From the IMG/VR virus record IMGVR_UViG_3300033182_000678, positions 1 to 64,000 of that record: a DNA stretch of 64,000 bases. One strand, given 5' to 3'. The notes under the pieces are model-generated. The model was given only the letters and a program-made list of their open reading frames with translations, was not told where the DNA came from and did no database searches. The position numbers were made by a program, and so were the translations under genes. Within the stretch, counting starts at the first letter, position 1. Each line of letters begins with the position of its first letter. The DNA comes from a virus. Of the stretch, positions 7,331 through 16,133 are shown piece after piece.

Positions 7331-8229
7331 GCCTTTTCTGAATAATATTTATTAAATCTTTTTACTGTCGTTTCACTACATAATTTATAAAATTTCTCGT
7401 CTTCTTTTAGTCTTCTACCTAATTCTTTTGCTCTTTGTAAATCACCAACTTCAACTGTGGTTAATGGATGTAGTATTTCTTGAGTATCTAATCCGCGGTA
7501 ACCTATACAAGGCAAATTATGAAATGCACAATTAAGAGCAAATGTTCCAGCAGCATGAGTTCGCATCAAGTGAACTCCTATATTATATTCACCAAGAGTA
7601 TTTATCCATTCTCTCCAACTCATGTAAGGTAAATAATTTATATCCTCAATCATATCTTCTTGGTTTTGTTTTCTACCCATTGATGGTGCAGATATAGGAT
7701 TACCTATTTCCCTCGCCACTATATAAGAATCAAATCCACCATACCAACTCACAAAGTTACCACCAATCATTGTACCTTTTACATTATTTTTAAAATAATC
7801 ACTCTCTGTAGTTCTTGATTGTAATCCTGCTGGTATCATCAAACTTCTCATGACTCTGACATCTTTACAACCTAATCCAAGATAGTAATTCACATCACTT
7901 TCATTATGACAATAAACCCAATCTGCACCCATCAATGTATTATAATAATGGAATTGTTCTTCTATTGTGTAATCTTGAAAGTACCAATGTGGGCCTTCTT
8001 GCATTACTGCAACCCTATCACAAGATTTTCTCATAAAATCCAAATTGACTTTTGGATTTTCTTTTGGTATGATTACTATACCTAAATCAAAGTATTCATC
8101 TGGTTTTACATTCAAACTACACATTGGAGCATCTAATGCTAAACACCAACTTACCTCTGTGCGAGCGTTTGGAAAATCTCTTGGATATCTTTGATTATTA
8201 CCTGTTTCTGAAAAGAATGCTATCTTCAT
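7297..8229 (-). CDS. Glycosyltransferase-like protein (GT-B type)
   Basis: 310 residues. The C-terminal half carries a GT4-style pattern: MSWREWINTLGEYNIGVHLMRTHAAGTFALNCA with the conserved loss-of-surplus AGTFxLN helix, then a Gly-rich loop (CIGYRGLDTQE). The N-terminal half has alternating strands and helices (FDLGIVIIPKEN, ADWVYCHNESD) as in GT-B folds. It overlaps the radical SAM gene by 34 bases. The acceptor and donor cannot be read. Confidence 0.7.
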   Translation of the reverse strand: MKIAFFSETGNNQRYPRDFPNARTEVSWCLALDAPMCSLNVKPDEYFDLGIVIIPKENPKVNLDFMRKSCDRVAVMQEGPHWYFQDYTIEEQFHYYNTLMGADWVYCHNESDVNYYLGLGCKDVRVMRSLMIPAGLQSRTTESDYFKNNVKGTMIGGNFVSWYGGFDSYIVAREIGNPISAPSMGRKQNQEDMIEDINYLPYMSWREWINTLGEYNIGVHLMRTHAAGTFALNCAFHNLPCIGYRGLDTQEILHPLTTVEVGDLQRAKELGRRLKEDEKFYKLCSETTVKRFNKYYSEKAWVQHWNKTNT

Positions 8230-8900
8230 AACTCTGAAATTGTTTTAAATTCTATTGTGAATTGTGATAATAAATAGTCTAAGATTCTCTGAAAGTAATT
8301 AAAATTTTCTTCATTCCATGTATTATCATTCCAATCTCCTTGAATATGTGATTGGAACATAAATGTGTTTCCATATAACTTTACATCATCACTTTGATGA
8401 ATACCATCTGCACCCCAAAATAACTTAGTGTCAAATCGTATACCTTGATTGATTTGTTCATGTTGTGCAACCCATTCAAAGTTTTCACTAACTACCTCTG
8501 CTGCCTCTTGTGAGATACCCCATCCTGGTGCTCTGAATCCTTTGGGTTTGTGTCCACATTGTTCCCATAAATTTAAACTATCTTTAACTCTATCTATCGC
8601 ATCATCTTTATTTAATTCTAAGAACTCTTGTTCACCTATTTCTTCTTTAGTATATTTTTCAACATGGTGGTAATGTCCATGGTTACTTAACTCTATCCAA
8701 TCAAATTGTTTCCAATATGACACCCAATCTTTTGTTAATGGAAATTCATTATGATAATAACTTGGACAAAATAAATTGAATTTAACTCCATATTTTTTAT
8801 TGAGTTCTTTTAGATACTCTACTTGGATATCACCCTCACAACCCCAACCTTTCTGTGGATGTAAATCATCTATCGCAACTATTAAATTAGTGTTTACCAT
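8226..8900 (-). CDS. Polysaccharide deacetylase-like protein (NodB-type fold)
   Basis: 224 residues. LIVAIDDLHP (about 6-15) has the catalytic/metal Asp pair (DD), WIELSNHGHYHH (about 68-79) the HxxxH-type metal site, and GFRAPGWGIS (about 116-125) the RxPxG motif. All three match the carbohydrate esterase 4 / NodB layout. The family removes N-acetyl groups from glycans. Overlapping ATGA junctions with both neighbours indicate co-translation with the glycan genes. Confidence 0.75.
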   Translation of the reverse strand: MVNTNLIVAIDDLHPQKGWGCEGDIQVEYLKELNKKYGVKFNLFCPSYYHNEFPLTKDWVSYWKQFDWIELSNHGHYHHVEKYTKEEIGEQEFLELNKDDAIDRVKDSLNLWEQCGHKPKGFRAPGWGISQEAAEVVSENFEWVAQHEQINQGIRFDTKLFWGADGIHQSDDVKLYGNTFMFQSHIQGDWNDNTWNEENFNYFQRILDYLLSQFTIEFKTISEL

Positions 8901-9087
8901 ATCTTATCCTATTCCAAACTCTTTCATGGAAATAAAACATTATCATTCCTGTTACATTCATAATCACTGCATTCCAAAATGGTATCTCATTTAATCCTAA
9001 TGCCAATATTATCCATGAATTACTAAATGCAATCAATCTCCATGTGATTGATTTTTGTGTTGACCTACTTCTTGTTTCTTGGAACAT
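8887..9087 (-). CDS. DUF2061 family small membrane protein
   Basis: 66 residues. RSRSTQKSITWRLIAFSNSW, followed by a hydrophobic region and the ending FYFHERVWNRIRYG, matches the DUF2061 pattern (kaiSWRxxg...lYyxHErvWnri). Two membrane segments are expected. The family is common in bacteria and marine phages, often next to sulfate or nucleotide-sugar genes; its role is not established. Overlaps both neighbouring genes. Confidence 0.8.
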   Translation of the reverse strand: MFQETRSRSTQKSITWRLIAFSNSWIILALGLNEIPFWNAVIMNVTGMIMFYFHERVWNRIRYGKH

Positions 9088-9496
9088 CCCAACTCACTTC
9101 CCAATCTTTAAATTCAGATGCAATACAATCTACCTTATAATCTTTTCTACCACCAACCACTTCCATGATTTTATTTACGGCAGTATTTCTAATTCCATTT
9201 AATCCATGAGTTAACATAAGATTATCACTACCCTTTTCACCTTTACGAACTTGTGATTCATTATACCAAATGTGTGCGTTCATTTGTGATAATACTACAA
9301 TGGCTCTAATTACTTCACCTGTAATCTCACCTTTGTGTTCTTTTAGTATTAGATTTATATCGTGAACCATATCTTGCATTTCACTTGCATAATTCTTTTT
9401 ATTTTCAGGTATAAAAACCTCTTTTAATTGATGAATACTTAATCTATCAATTAATTCACCTAATGTTGGTAACCATTTTCTATTTTTTGATTTCAT
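9065..9496 (-). CDS. Hypothetical protein of glycan-cluster type
   Basis: About 143 residues. I chose ATG 9494-9496 because AGGAG lies seven bases upstream; an earlier ATG is at 9509-9511. WLPTLGELIDRLSIHQLKE near the start resembles the TxGELIDRLSIvxLKi segment of small proteins found in lipopolysaccharide and O-antigen clusters. The remainder is helical (HDINLILKEHKGE, AIVVLSQMNAHIW). It probably takes part in glycan assembly or its regulation, but the biochemical role is unknown. Confidence 0.5.
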   Translation of the reverse strand: MKSKNRKWLPTLGELIDRLSIHQLKEVFIPENKKNYASEMQDMVHDINLILKEHKGEITGEVIRAIVVLSQMNAHIWYNESQVRKGEKGSDNLMLTHGLNGIRNTAVNKIMEVVGGRKDYKVDCIASEFKDWEVSWDVPRNKK

Positions 9497-10505
9497 CTTT
9501 AAACTCCTCATATGTATTAAATTTAACTTGACCTTGATTCATAAACTTTGTTATGTTCTCACGACTCATTTTTGTAATAACTTGATACCAATTATTATCT
9601 CTTCTTTTCTCGTGAGTCATTTTATCTTGGTCTTCATCCAAAACATAAAATCTTTTCTTAGGATGATTTCTGTTATGAACTTTTAATATATTTTTGATTA
9701 CAAATTGTCTATAATCACTACCCATCATTTTTTTACACGCAAATATAAAACTTGTATCATCTCCCACCATACTTACTGCAGGTGGTAAATTAACACCACC
9801 TCTAACTAATTGAGAACTTATGACTAAACAACTACCATCAAATTTAGGTTCTGTAATTAATTGAACATCAAGTTCTTTTGTCTTGTCATTAACTTCTTCC
9901 ATTTCCTCTTGTGACATAGTATATCTAATACTCCAAGGTGATGTTAATGCCAACCTTGTGTCCTCTTCAGTATCCATGTCGTAATATGGTTTATTAGTAA
10001 ACTCAGGATGTTCTAATACTCTCCAACTCTCATCCCACATTTTTCTCAATGCAAATGTTAATGCATATCTGTATATTTCTTGTGAATCAGCATATTCTCT
10101 TACAACCTCTAACACATGAAAGAATTCTCTTGGTAATAAACAATCACTTTCACCCCATACTAAATAATCAACTACATTACACCACTTATAGTTAAAGTCT
10201 CTTCTGTAGTCTGCAATACAATATGGTTTATATTGTTGGTAAATTTGACTCTTCACTAACACACCCAATTTACTAACTTCTGAACATTTTTCATTGAACC
10301 TTCTAATTAATTCTTTTTTAGTTACTTGATTTTTATCTACCGACTCAAAAAATTCAGAAATATTAAAAAACATATCCACTATGACATTTTTAGGATTTTC
10401 AACTATTTCAAGTGCTCGTTTTATTGAGTTTAAATATTCATCTAACATTTCTATTTCATAGAACATTACATGACAACCTATTGCATATTTATTTTTTAAG
10501 TTCAT
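9480..10505 (-). CDS. Glycosyltransferase-like protein (GT-A type, divergent)
   Basis: 341 residues. It begins YAIGCHVMFYEIEMLDEYLNSI, like the first strand/helix of GT-A enzymes that survey wages of nucleotide-sugar binding, and has VDYLVWGESDCLLPREFF (about 112-129), where ESD could be the DxD-like metal site. The C-terminal half contains DGSCLVISSQLVRGG and GDDTSFIFACKK. No family signature is unambiguous. Position inside the glycosyltransferase operon (overlaps of 17 and 32 bases) supports the call. Confidence 0.5.
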   Translation of the reverse strand: MNLKNKYAIGCHVMFYEIEMLDEYLNSIKRALEIVENPKNVIVDMFFNISEFFESVDKNQVTKKELIRRFNEKCSEVSKLGVLVKSQIYQQYKPYCIADYRRDFNYKWCNVVDYLVWGESDCLLPREFFHVLEVVREYADSQEIYRYALTFALRKMWDESWRVLEHPEFTNKPYYDMDTEEDTRLALTSPWSIRYTMSQEEMEEVNDKTKELDVQLITEPKFDGSCLVISSQLVRGGVNLPPAVSMVGDDTSFIFACKKMMGSDYRQFVIKNILKVHNRNHPKKRFYVLDEDQDKMTHEKRRDNNWYQVITKMSRENITKFMNQGQVKFNTYEEFKDEIKK

Positions 10506-11244
10506 AATTCTCCTTGACTTGATTCCATACTCCCATCATTAATTGATTCCTTTGTGTCTTTTCAAAACCATTGAAGTGCCACACATGACCAACTTCCCAC
10601 ATAGGACATAATCCACCCAAAACACCTCTCAAGTGTAATTGTGATAAGTTAAACCTTTCATCAAGATATTTTAGTTCATGTTCACTCGCACGAATCATGT
10701 AGTTGACTGGTGTTTGGTCTGACCCTTTCTTAAGTGTTTCATGTTGTCTCTTTCTAAGTTCATCTTCATTCTCAAGATAAAAGTCTATAATTTCTTTACA
10801 TAAATCTTTGTGTTTCCTACTCATCACAATGAATCCACAATTAAAATAACTTGTCCAATCAAACTTAACATCAGGCCAGAAATCTTGATACCCTTTAATA
10901 CTATTATGTGTCCATTCAATATTAAACTTATCCATGACTGCACTGAACTCACCATCTGTTTGTTCAAAGAAGTTAGGACAATCCCAATGAACCATTGTGT
11001 CCACATCCACTAATGCAACTTGGTCATACTCTATCTCATTGGATTCAAGTATTTCATGTACCCACCATCTTTGCCATGTTGGTTTCATGATTGACTTGTC
11101 TCTTATTTCTTGGTCAAGTACAAACAACTCTACATTATTTTTCTTACACCAGTAGTCCCATGATTTGAAACACCATTCTTTATAATCTAATATATCAGGT
11201 GCACCATCCATACATGTCATAAATACTACATTTTTTCTGTCCAT
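10489..11244 (-). CDS. Glycosyltransferase (GT-A, GT8-like)
   Basis: 251 residues. YDQVALVDVDTMVHWDCPNFF (about 73-93) contains the DxD motif (DVD) in the context seen in GT8/GT-A enzymes. SYFNCGFIVMSRKHKDL (about 132-148) is the FNxGv strand that follows in that family. The N-terminus (VVFMTCMDGAPDILDYKEW) starts the nucleotide-binding fold. It overlaps the epimerase gene by 19 bases. Donor unknown; the neighbouring epimerase suggests a UDP- or GDP-sugar. Confidence 0.75.
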   Translation of the reverse strand: MDRKNVVFMTCMDGAPDILDYKEWCFKSWDYWCKKNNVELFVLDQEIRDKSIMKPTWQRWWVHEILESNEIEYDQVALVDVDTMVHWDCPNFFEQTDGEFSAVMDKFNIEWTHNSIKGYQDFWPDVKFDWTSYFNCGFIVMSRKHKDLCKEIIDFYLENEDELRKRQHETLKKGSDQTPVNYMIRASEHELKYLDERFNLSQLHLRGVLGGLCPMWEVGHVWHFNGFEKTQRNQLMMGVWNQVKENYELKK

Positions 11245-12125
11245 AAGACTCTTACTCCTTCAATGTAATCTAATAAATCAACACCAGGTTTCCAACCCAA
11301 TAACTCTTGTGCCTTTGTATCTGTACAAAGTGTTTCTTGAACTTCACCTGGTCTCTTTGGTATGTAAGTGTATCCCCAATCAAATGATTGTGCAACCACA
11401 TTGATTGAATAATTTTCACCTCTACCTAATTCAAATATTTCTCCATTCACTTTATCTTTAATTGTATCTAATACCAAGGCGTCTCCACACTTTACAATTC
11501 CATCCACGATATCAAATACATGTGTGAAATCTCTTCTCTGTTCACCATCACCTGTAATGGTTAATTCTTTACCCTCTTTGAATTGTTTCTCAAAGATACC
11601 AATTACCGTACAATATTCACCATCGGTTAATTGATGTGGGCCGTATACATTATAAAACCTACATATACTCATTGGTATATCATATGTTTTATGATACATC
11701 TGAATCACCTCTTCACCTTGCCACTTTGTAAAGGTATATGGGTTTTTATATACTCCACCATGAAAACTACTTGACCCTGCATATATTATTGGTATCTTTT
11801 CTTCTTTATTTCTAATCCATTCTAATAAGTTTAGTGTTCCAAGTACATTTGCCTCAAATGTTATTGCAGGAAACTCAAATGATGGTTGGATTCTTGGAAG
11901 TGCTGCAAGATGATAAATTATATCAGGTTTCTCCATGAAGAAATCAAAGTCAATTGCATCTCTTAAATCTACATTATAATATTTAACATTTTTATTGTCT
12001 ATTTCATTCTCTTCTTTACCTGTAGAATAGTTATCCAAACTAACAACCTTATGACCATCATCCAATAATCTTTCAATCAAGTTAGTTCCTATGAAACCTG
12101 CTCCACCTGTTACTAATACATTCAT
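11226..12125 (-). CDS. NAD-dependent sugar epimerase/dehydratase (extended SDR)
   Basis: 299 residues. MNVLVTGGAGFIGTNLIERLL is the GxxGxxG NAD-binding Rossmann motif at the N-terminus. AGSSSFHGG followed by PYTFTKW holds the Ser and the YxxxK catalytic pair. CRFYNVYGP is the conserved RxxNxYGP strand of UDP-glucose 4-epimerase and dTDP-glucose dehydratase relatives. The length is typical of the family. It supplies an activated sugar for the transferases around it. The exact reaction (4-epimerisation or 4,6-dehydration) cannot be decided. Confidence 0.9.
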   Translation of the reverse strand: MNVLVTGGAGFIGTNLIERLLDDGHKVVSLDNYSTGKEENEIDNKNVKYYNVDLRDAIDFDFFMEKPDIIYHLAALPRIQPSFEFPAITFEANVLGTLNLLEWIRNKEEKIPIIYAGSSSFHGGVYKNPYTFTKWQGEEVIQMYHKTYDIPMSICRFYNVYGPHQLTDGEYCTVIGIFEKQFKEGKELTITGDGEQRRDFTHVFDIVDGIVKCGDALVLDTIKDKVNGEIFELGRGENYSINVVAQSFDWGYTYIPKRPGEVQETLCTDTKAQELLGWKPGVDLLDYIEGVRVLWTEKM

Positions 12126-12134
12126 CTTTTTCTC

Positions 12135-12815
12135 CTATATTTTATAAGTCTCAAATTTAGCTCCCTCTAATCTCAAGTTTATAAATGGATTGAGAGAACA
12201 AATATTCACATCATTAAAATTTAATAATTGTTTTAGTGCAATTGTTTCTTTTTCCATGTTGTTTAGAAATCCTTTTATACCATCCCAATTACTTGCAGAC
12301 TTCCAATCTTTTTCCACATACTCGTGGTAGTACATCTGACCATCAATCTCACCACCATCATGTCCACATAGTATGATGTTCTTTGCACCCATATAATATG
12401 CGATATGGATTGCAGTGGTTACGGTTGAACGACTAACAATAATTTCCTCATCAATATCAAGTTCCATCAACTCCATGTCAAAATCTTTTTTTCTTGGATT
12501 GTGTTTAAACATATAAGAATTAGGATTGTCACAATTGTTTAATCCCTTTTCTTCATAACCTTTATAGTACTGACTATAGATTAATGGTATGTCTTTTTCT
12601 TTAAGTTCTTGTACTAACCTTGGAAATCTTGGTTCTTCGTTACAATCTTTTACAACTACATAATCACAATCAAAGTATCTGAATATATCATTTACTCCAA
12701 GTACTATTTTGTTTTCAAAAAAACTCTTATCTATGTGATTAAGTGAAGGGCCTCCACTAACAATCCATATATCTTTATCTTTGTGTATATTCTGTAATGA
12801 TTTAAAGTCTTTCAT
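12135..12815 (-). CDS. MptE-like/DUF115-type glycan protein
   Basis: About 226 residues from ATG 12813-12815 (a TTG lies nine bases further up). IWIVSGGPSLNHID (near residue 17) is the GGPSL loop of the DUF115/MptE-like family. DCDYVVVKD and GAKNIILCGHDGG follow in the expected order, the latter with the G.D loop. The family is a 6-hydroxymethylpterin pyrophosphokinase relative found in flagellin and glycan glycosylation loci (Maf-like). It overlaps the HAD gene by 14 bases. A role in transferring nonulosonic-type sugars would fit the CMP-sugar genes upstream. Confidence 0.65.
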   Translation of the reverse strand: MKDFKSLQNIHKDKDIWIVSGGPSLNHIDKSFFENKIVLGVNDIFRYFDCDYVVVKDCNEEPRFPRLVQELKEKDIPLIYSQYYKGYEEKGLNNCDNPNSYMFKHNPRKKDFDMELMELDIDEEIIVSRSTVTTAIHIAYYMGAKNIILCGHDGGEIDGQMYYHEYVEKDWKSASNWDGIKGFLNNMEKETIALKQLLNFNDVNICSLNPFINLRLEGAKFETYKI

Positions 12816-13200
12816 AATTCTCAATGTCTTCTAATGTTTGTTTCCAATTTGTAAATCTAATACCTTTATCATCAATATAAAACTTTGCATTAGGTTTTCC
12901 CCAAACAACCCTATCTACAAATTTATACATATCGTGTTCTCTTAACCACTCTTCAACTAACTCAACACCTGTCTTTTCATTAACCTTTGGTCTGTTAGGA
13001 TTTGCCTTACAAGTAAAAAGAACTATTTTGTATTTCTTACTTATCTCTTCTAATGATTCATAACTTCCTTCAATGACATCATCATAAATTGTACCATCAT
13101 GAAAACCTTTACTATTTCTATGAATCACTCCATCAAAATCAATCGCGATGGTATTTTTTTCATCTTGATTAATTCTTTCTATTTCTTTATTAATGTCCAT
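12802..13200 (-). CDS. HAD-family phosphatase, small
   Basis: 132 residues. IAIDFDGVIH (about 18-27) is the DxDGV motif I. YKIVLFTCKANPN has the T of motif II. VWGKPNAKFYIDDKG contains motif III Lys (GKP) and the DD of motif IV. There is no cap domain, so this is a minimal HAD of the KdsC/nucleotidase kind. It overlaps the cytidylyltransferase gene by 11 bases and could dephosphorylate the sugar acid before CMP activation, as KdsC does in Kdo synthesis. That role is inference from context. Confidence 0.75.
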   Translation of the reverse strand: MDINKEIERINQDEKNTIAIDFDGVIHRNSKGFHDGTIYDDVIEGSYESLEEISKKYKIVLFTCKANPNRPKVNEKTGVELVEEWLREHDMYKFVDRVVWGKPNAKFYIDDKGIRFTNWKQTLEDIENYERL

Positions 13201-13861
13201 TGTTTAATCTCTTGTATAAAAACTCTGCAAAGTCAAAGTCAATCGGTGTATCAATATCAACTGATTCTAAATCATCCATTACATAAAATAGTGGATTCTT
13301 TCCTACTACATTTTTATATTTTAACATGTTTTCTTTACTGATGATTGATATTCCAAAAGTTAAGTTATAAATCTCTGGTAAATCTTGTGAGTTAGGAACA
13401 TTATCCAAATCATAATTCAATGGTTTATTATCCAACCACAAATATTCTTTAACCCTTGATACTGAATTGTAACTATCGTGTCCCAAATCTAAACAATTAT
13501 TAAATCTGTTAATAAAATCATAATAAGTTTCAACCTTTACCAATGGTGCAGTACATGGTGTGTGCATTATATAATCTGTATCTGTAGTGAATGCTAAGTT
13601 TTCCCAATGTTCTGTATTGGTACATTCATTACTTGCATAATACTCTTCTCTTTTGAAGTAACTAACACCATACTCTTTTGATATTTCAATCGCCTCATCT
13701 GAATTAGTATTAACAACTATATCATCTATAGTATCAACTTGTTTTAGTGTTTCTAATTTTAGTTTTAGTAATGTAGTGTCACCAAAAGGTCGGAAGTTTT
13801 TGTCTTTAACTCTTTGAGAACCAACTCTTATTGGAACTACTGCTGTAATTTTCTTTCTCAT
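13190..13861 (-). CDS. CMP-sugar cytidylyltransferase (NeuA/KdsB-like)
   Basis: 223 residues. ITAVVPIRVGSQRVKDKNFRP (about 5-25) is the IPaRxGSkRvxxKN signature of CMP-acylneuraminate and CMP-Kdo synthetases. The remaining fold pattern (VVNTNSDEAIEISKEYG; MHTPCTAPLV; FGISIISKENML) matches the family. It activates a nine- or eight-carbon sugar acid with CTP. It overlaps the HAD and aldolase genes, forming a three-gene set. The sugar is not identifiable. Confidence 0.85.
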   Translation of the reverse strand: MRKKITAVVPIRVGSQRVKDKNFRPFGDTTLLKLKLETLKQVDTIDDIVVNTNSDEAIEISKEYGVSYFKREEYYASNECTNTEHWENLAFTTDTDYIMHTPCTAPLVKVETYYDFINRFNNCLDLGHDSYNSVSRVKEYLWLDNKPLNYDLDNVPNSQDLPEIYNLTFGISIISKENMLKYKNVVGKNPLFYVMDDLESVDIDTPIDFDFAEFLYKRLNNGH

Positions 13862-14610
13862 AGTCTATCTTTTATTTCCTTTGCTCTTGTATTGTACTCT
13901 TTAGAAAATCTTTTATAATGTGATGCCTTACTCTCTAACCATAAGGATTCCCATTCCAACATCAATGAAATTATCGTACCCAACTTATTAATATTATTTT
14001 TATTCAATCCTAAAATTACATTTCGTGTCTCAATACAATCTAAGAATCCCTTATCAAATAAGTCTTGGATGAACTCTATACTCTTAGTACCAATATTACC
14101 ACCCATATAGGTTTTCATTCCTAATTTTTTTGATTCTTGTAGGATATAAGTTACTACTCTACAAATCTCATCTGACATTACATCTTGTTTTCCATACCCA
14201 AATGACTTTGTTAAATCTGAACGACCTACCACAACACCACTTAACATTTTACTTGTAGGTGAATCTAATATATAGTCTAAGTTTTTATATGCCTGTACAC
14301 TTTCAATGTTGATAAACTTATTACCATCATAAGGTAGTTTAGTAATAGACTCTGAAAACTTTTGTAATGCAAACCTTGATTCAATCATTGGTGCAACTAT
14401 ACCATCAACTTCTAAATCAATACAACGATTTATATCAGAAATAGCTTCACACCCACCAATCTTTACACTCAAATTTAAATCCAAGTCTCTACATATTTTA
14501 GATATTTTCCAAAGGTCTGAATCCAATACTCCTTCATCTTCAAAAGATTGTTTTATACCTATGACACCTTGGTCTTTAAGTTCATCTAATAATTTTACTA
14601 TATAACTCAT
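13858..14610 (-). CDS. HpcH/HpaI-type aldolase/lyase (pyruvate TIM barrel)
   Basis: 250 residues. VIGIKQSFEDEGVLD, LSVKIGGCEAISDINRCID, GIVAPMIESRFALQKF, FINIESVQAYKNLDYI and GVVVGRSDLTKSFG follow the strand order of the HpcH/HpaI aldolase/citrate lyase barrel, with the metal/substrate IES Glu and the GRSDL loop. The family condenses or cleaves pyruvate-type units. Next to a CMP-sugar synthetase and a HAD phosphatase, it could make an ulosonic acid from pyruvate and an aldehyde sugar. The usual enzyme for such acids is NeuB/KdsA, which uses phosphoenolpyruvate, so this would be a different route. Family call is good; the role is inference. Confidence 0.7.
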   Translation of the reverse strand: MSYIVKLLDELKDQGVIGIKQSFEDEGVLDSDLWKISKICRDLDLNLSVKIGGCEAISDINRCIDLEVDGIVAPMIESRFALQKFSESITKLPYDGNKFINIESVQAYKNLDYILDSPTSKMLSGVVVGRSDLTKSFGYGKQDVMSDEICRVVTYILQESKKLGMKTYMGGNIGTKSIEFIQDLFDKGFLDCIETRNVILGLNKNNINKLGTIISLMLEWESLWLESKASHYKRFSKEYNTRAKEIKDRL

Positions 14611-15208
14611 TTTGTTTTTCTTGTTTCTCTATTGTCTTTGGATGATATATACATAATTCTTCATGTGGTGGTAGATGTGAGTATGTTTTACAACCTGTAA
14701 TTCTTTCATGTACAGGACTTTCCCATCTTATATCATCTCTGTTTCTAAAAGCCCTACTTTGATAGTCGGGGAAATTAATCCACCCTTGTTCTGTTACTGC
14801 CCAACCCCATTTTTTAATATGGTCTTGTGTGATTCCATCTACGGTATTGATTCTTGGAACATATATTAAATCCACATCATTTATTTCTAATATTTGTTTT
14901 AATTGTGACATCAGAACTTTATGTGGTATCTCATCTGCATCTAAATGAAATATGTAGTCACCTGTTGATTTCTCTATAACTGAATTCTTTTTTCTTGCAA
15001 AGTCATTATTTAACTCTTGTTCATAAAAAACTATATCAGGATATTGTCCATGTATGTATTCATCAAACACTCTCCAACATTGATAATCAGAATAATCATC
15101 ACATATAACAATTTCATCACCCTCATCACGATGTTCTACAAGAAACTCAAGTAGTTTCTTTATCTCTTCGTGTTCATTATGAACGGTTATCCCATAAGTA
15201 ATTTTCAT
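14582..15208 (-). CDS. Glycosyltransferase family 2 (short)
   Basis: 208 residues. MKITYGITVHNEHEEIKKLL is the GT2 N-terminal strand. IVICDDYSDYQCWRV gives the DD nucleotide site. GDYIFHLDADEIPHKVL (about 83-99) is the DxD metal motif (DAD). It lacks the large C-terminal extension of chain-length-controlling GT2 enzymes, so it probably adds a single sugar. It overlaps its neighbours by 4 and 29 bases. Confidence 0.85.
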   Translation of the reverse strand: MKITYGITVHNEHEEIKKLLEFLVEHRDEGDEIVICDDYSDYQCWRVFDEYIHGQYPDIVFYEQELNNDFARKKNSVIEKSTGDYIFHLDADEIPHKVLMSQLKQILEINDVDLIYVPRINTVDGITQDHIKKWGWAVTEQGWINFPDYQSRAFRNRDDIRWESPVHERITGCKTYSHLPPHEELCIYHPKTIEKQEKQNELYSKIIR

Positions 15209-15693
15209 AATTCAAAATTTTCAATATCTGTTACTTGTTGTTCTAATAATAAATCATCCATAGATTCTTTTGGTAAGTAACGATATTCATCCTCAAGATA
15301 AACTCTTCGTTTTCTACACTCTCTTAGATTATAAGTTCTGAATATGTTGTACTTTTCTATGAAGTCTTTTAGTGTCTTGTATAATTGTCTAATATCTGAT
15401 GATGACATAGTATCTTCAAAATTACCAACTTCTGTGATTCTCTTATCTTTACTTAGTCCACCAAATTGTTCAATCAATGCCTGAAACTTTGATGCAGTTA
15501 TTGGTCTTGATACGGCAGTATCTAATTGTAGTCCTACGAAAAAATATGTAAGTCTACCATTCTTTTTTCTATATGGATGTCTTTTACTCAAACACAATAC
15601 GGTTCTTCTAATTCCTTTTGTTTCATTTTTATTCTTATAAACAAAAGAAACTATTTGACCTGGTTGAACTCTTTCCCAAGATGTGTTTTTCAT
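15205..15693 (-). CDS. Conserved phage-type hypothetical protein
   Basis: 162 residues. WERVQPGQIVSFVYKNKNETKGIRRTVLCL at the N-terminus has the feel of a small beta-barrel (SH3-like), seen in a family of marine T4-like phage proteins of unknown role (VxPGxIvxFxY...RTVLxL). The C-terminal part is charged and helical. Likely cytoplasmic. The overlaps of 4 bases at each end place it in the operon. I cannot give a function. Confidence 0.55.
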   Translation of the reverse strand: MKNTSWERVQPGQIVSFVYKNKNETKGIRRTVLCLSKRHPYRKKNGRLTYFFVGLQLDTAVSRPITASKFQALIEQFGGLSKDKRITEVGNFEDTMSSSDIRQLYKTLKDFIEKYNIFRTYNLRECRKRRVYLEDEYRYLPKESMDDLLLEQQVTDIENFEL

Positions 15694-16133
15694 TCTTTAA
15701 TGATTCCCATTTCTTTACATGCATCCATAAATTCATGTTGTCCAAATGCCAATGCATTATCAACATCTAATTTTTCTGTATGTCCCTCATATTGTGGGTC
15801 TTTTAATTCTTCAGGTGTTAATTTAGTTACTTGTGCAAACTTCCACATCCAATTATTCTTAGTTCCATCTGGATAAATAATTCCAAACTTACCCATGTTT
15901 AATACTGATGGAAACCAAGTAATCTTTCTATCATAATCAAATATTGATATCTCATTCATCAATTGTGTTGATGACTCTACTGCCTTCTCAAGTTCCTCTG
16001 TACCATTCTTATAGTATGAATTACTTGTGAATCCACATTGAAAACAAATATAGGAAGTGAAATGTTCAGTAGATTCCTCAAAACATTGTTCTTTAGTGAA
16101 ACAATTTGGACAATTTGTCTTTACTTCTGCCAT
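15690..16133 (-). CDS. Zinc-ribbon hypothetical protein
   Basis: 147 residues. CPNC (8-11) and CFQC (31-34) form a CxxC...CxxC zinc ribbon at the N-terminus. The rest (ITWFPSVLNMGKFGIIYPDG; MWKFAQV) is a compact alpha/beta region that I do not recognise, similar in layout to phage proteins found next to baseplate or replication genes. Overlaps neighbours by 1 and 4 bases. Confidence 0.6.
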   Translation of the reverse strand: MAEVKTNCPNCFTKEQCFEESTEHFTSYICFQCGFTSNSYYKNGTEELEKAVESSTQLMNEISIFDYDRKITWFPSVLNMGKFGIIYPDGTKNNWMWKFAQVTKLTPEELKDPQYEGHTEKLDVDNALAFGQHEFMDACKEMGIIKE

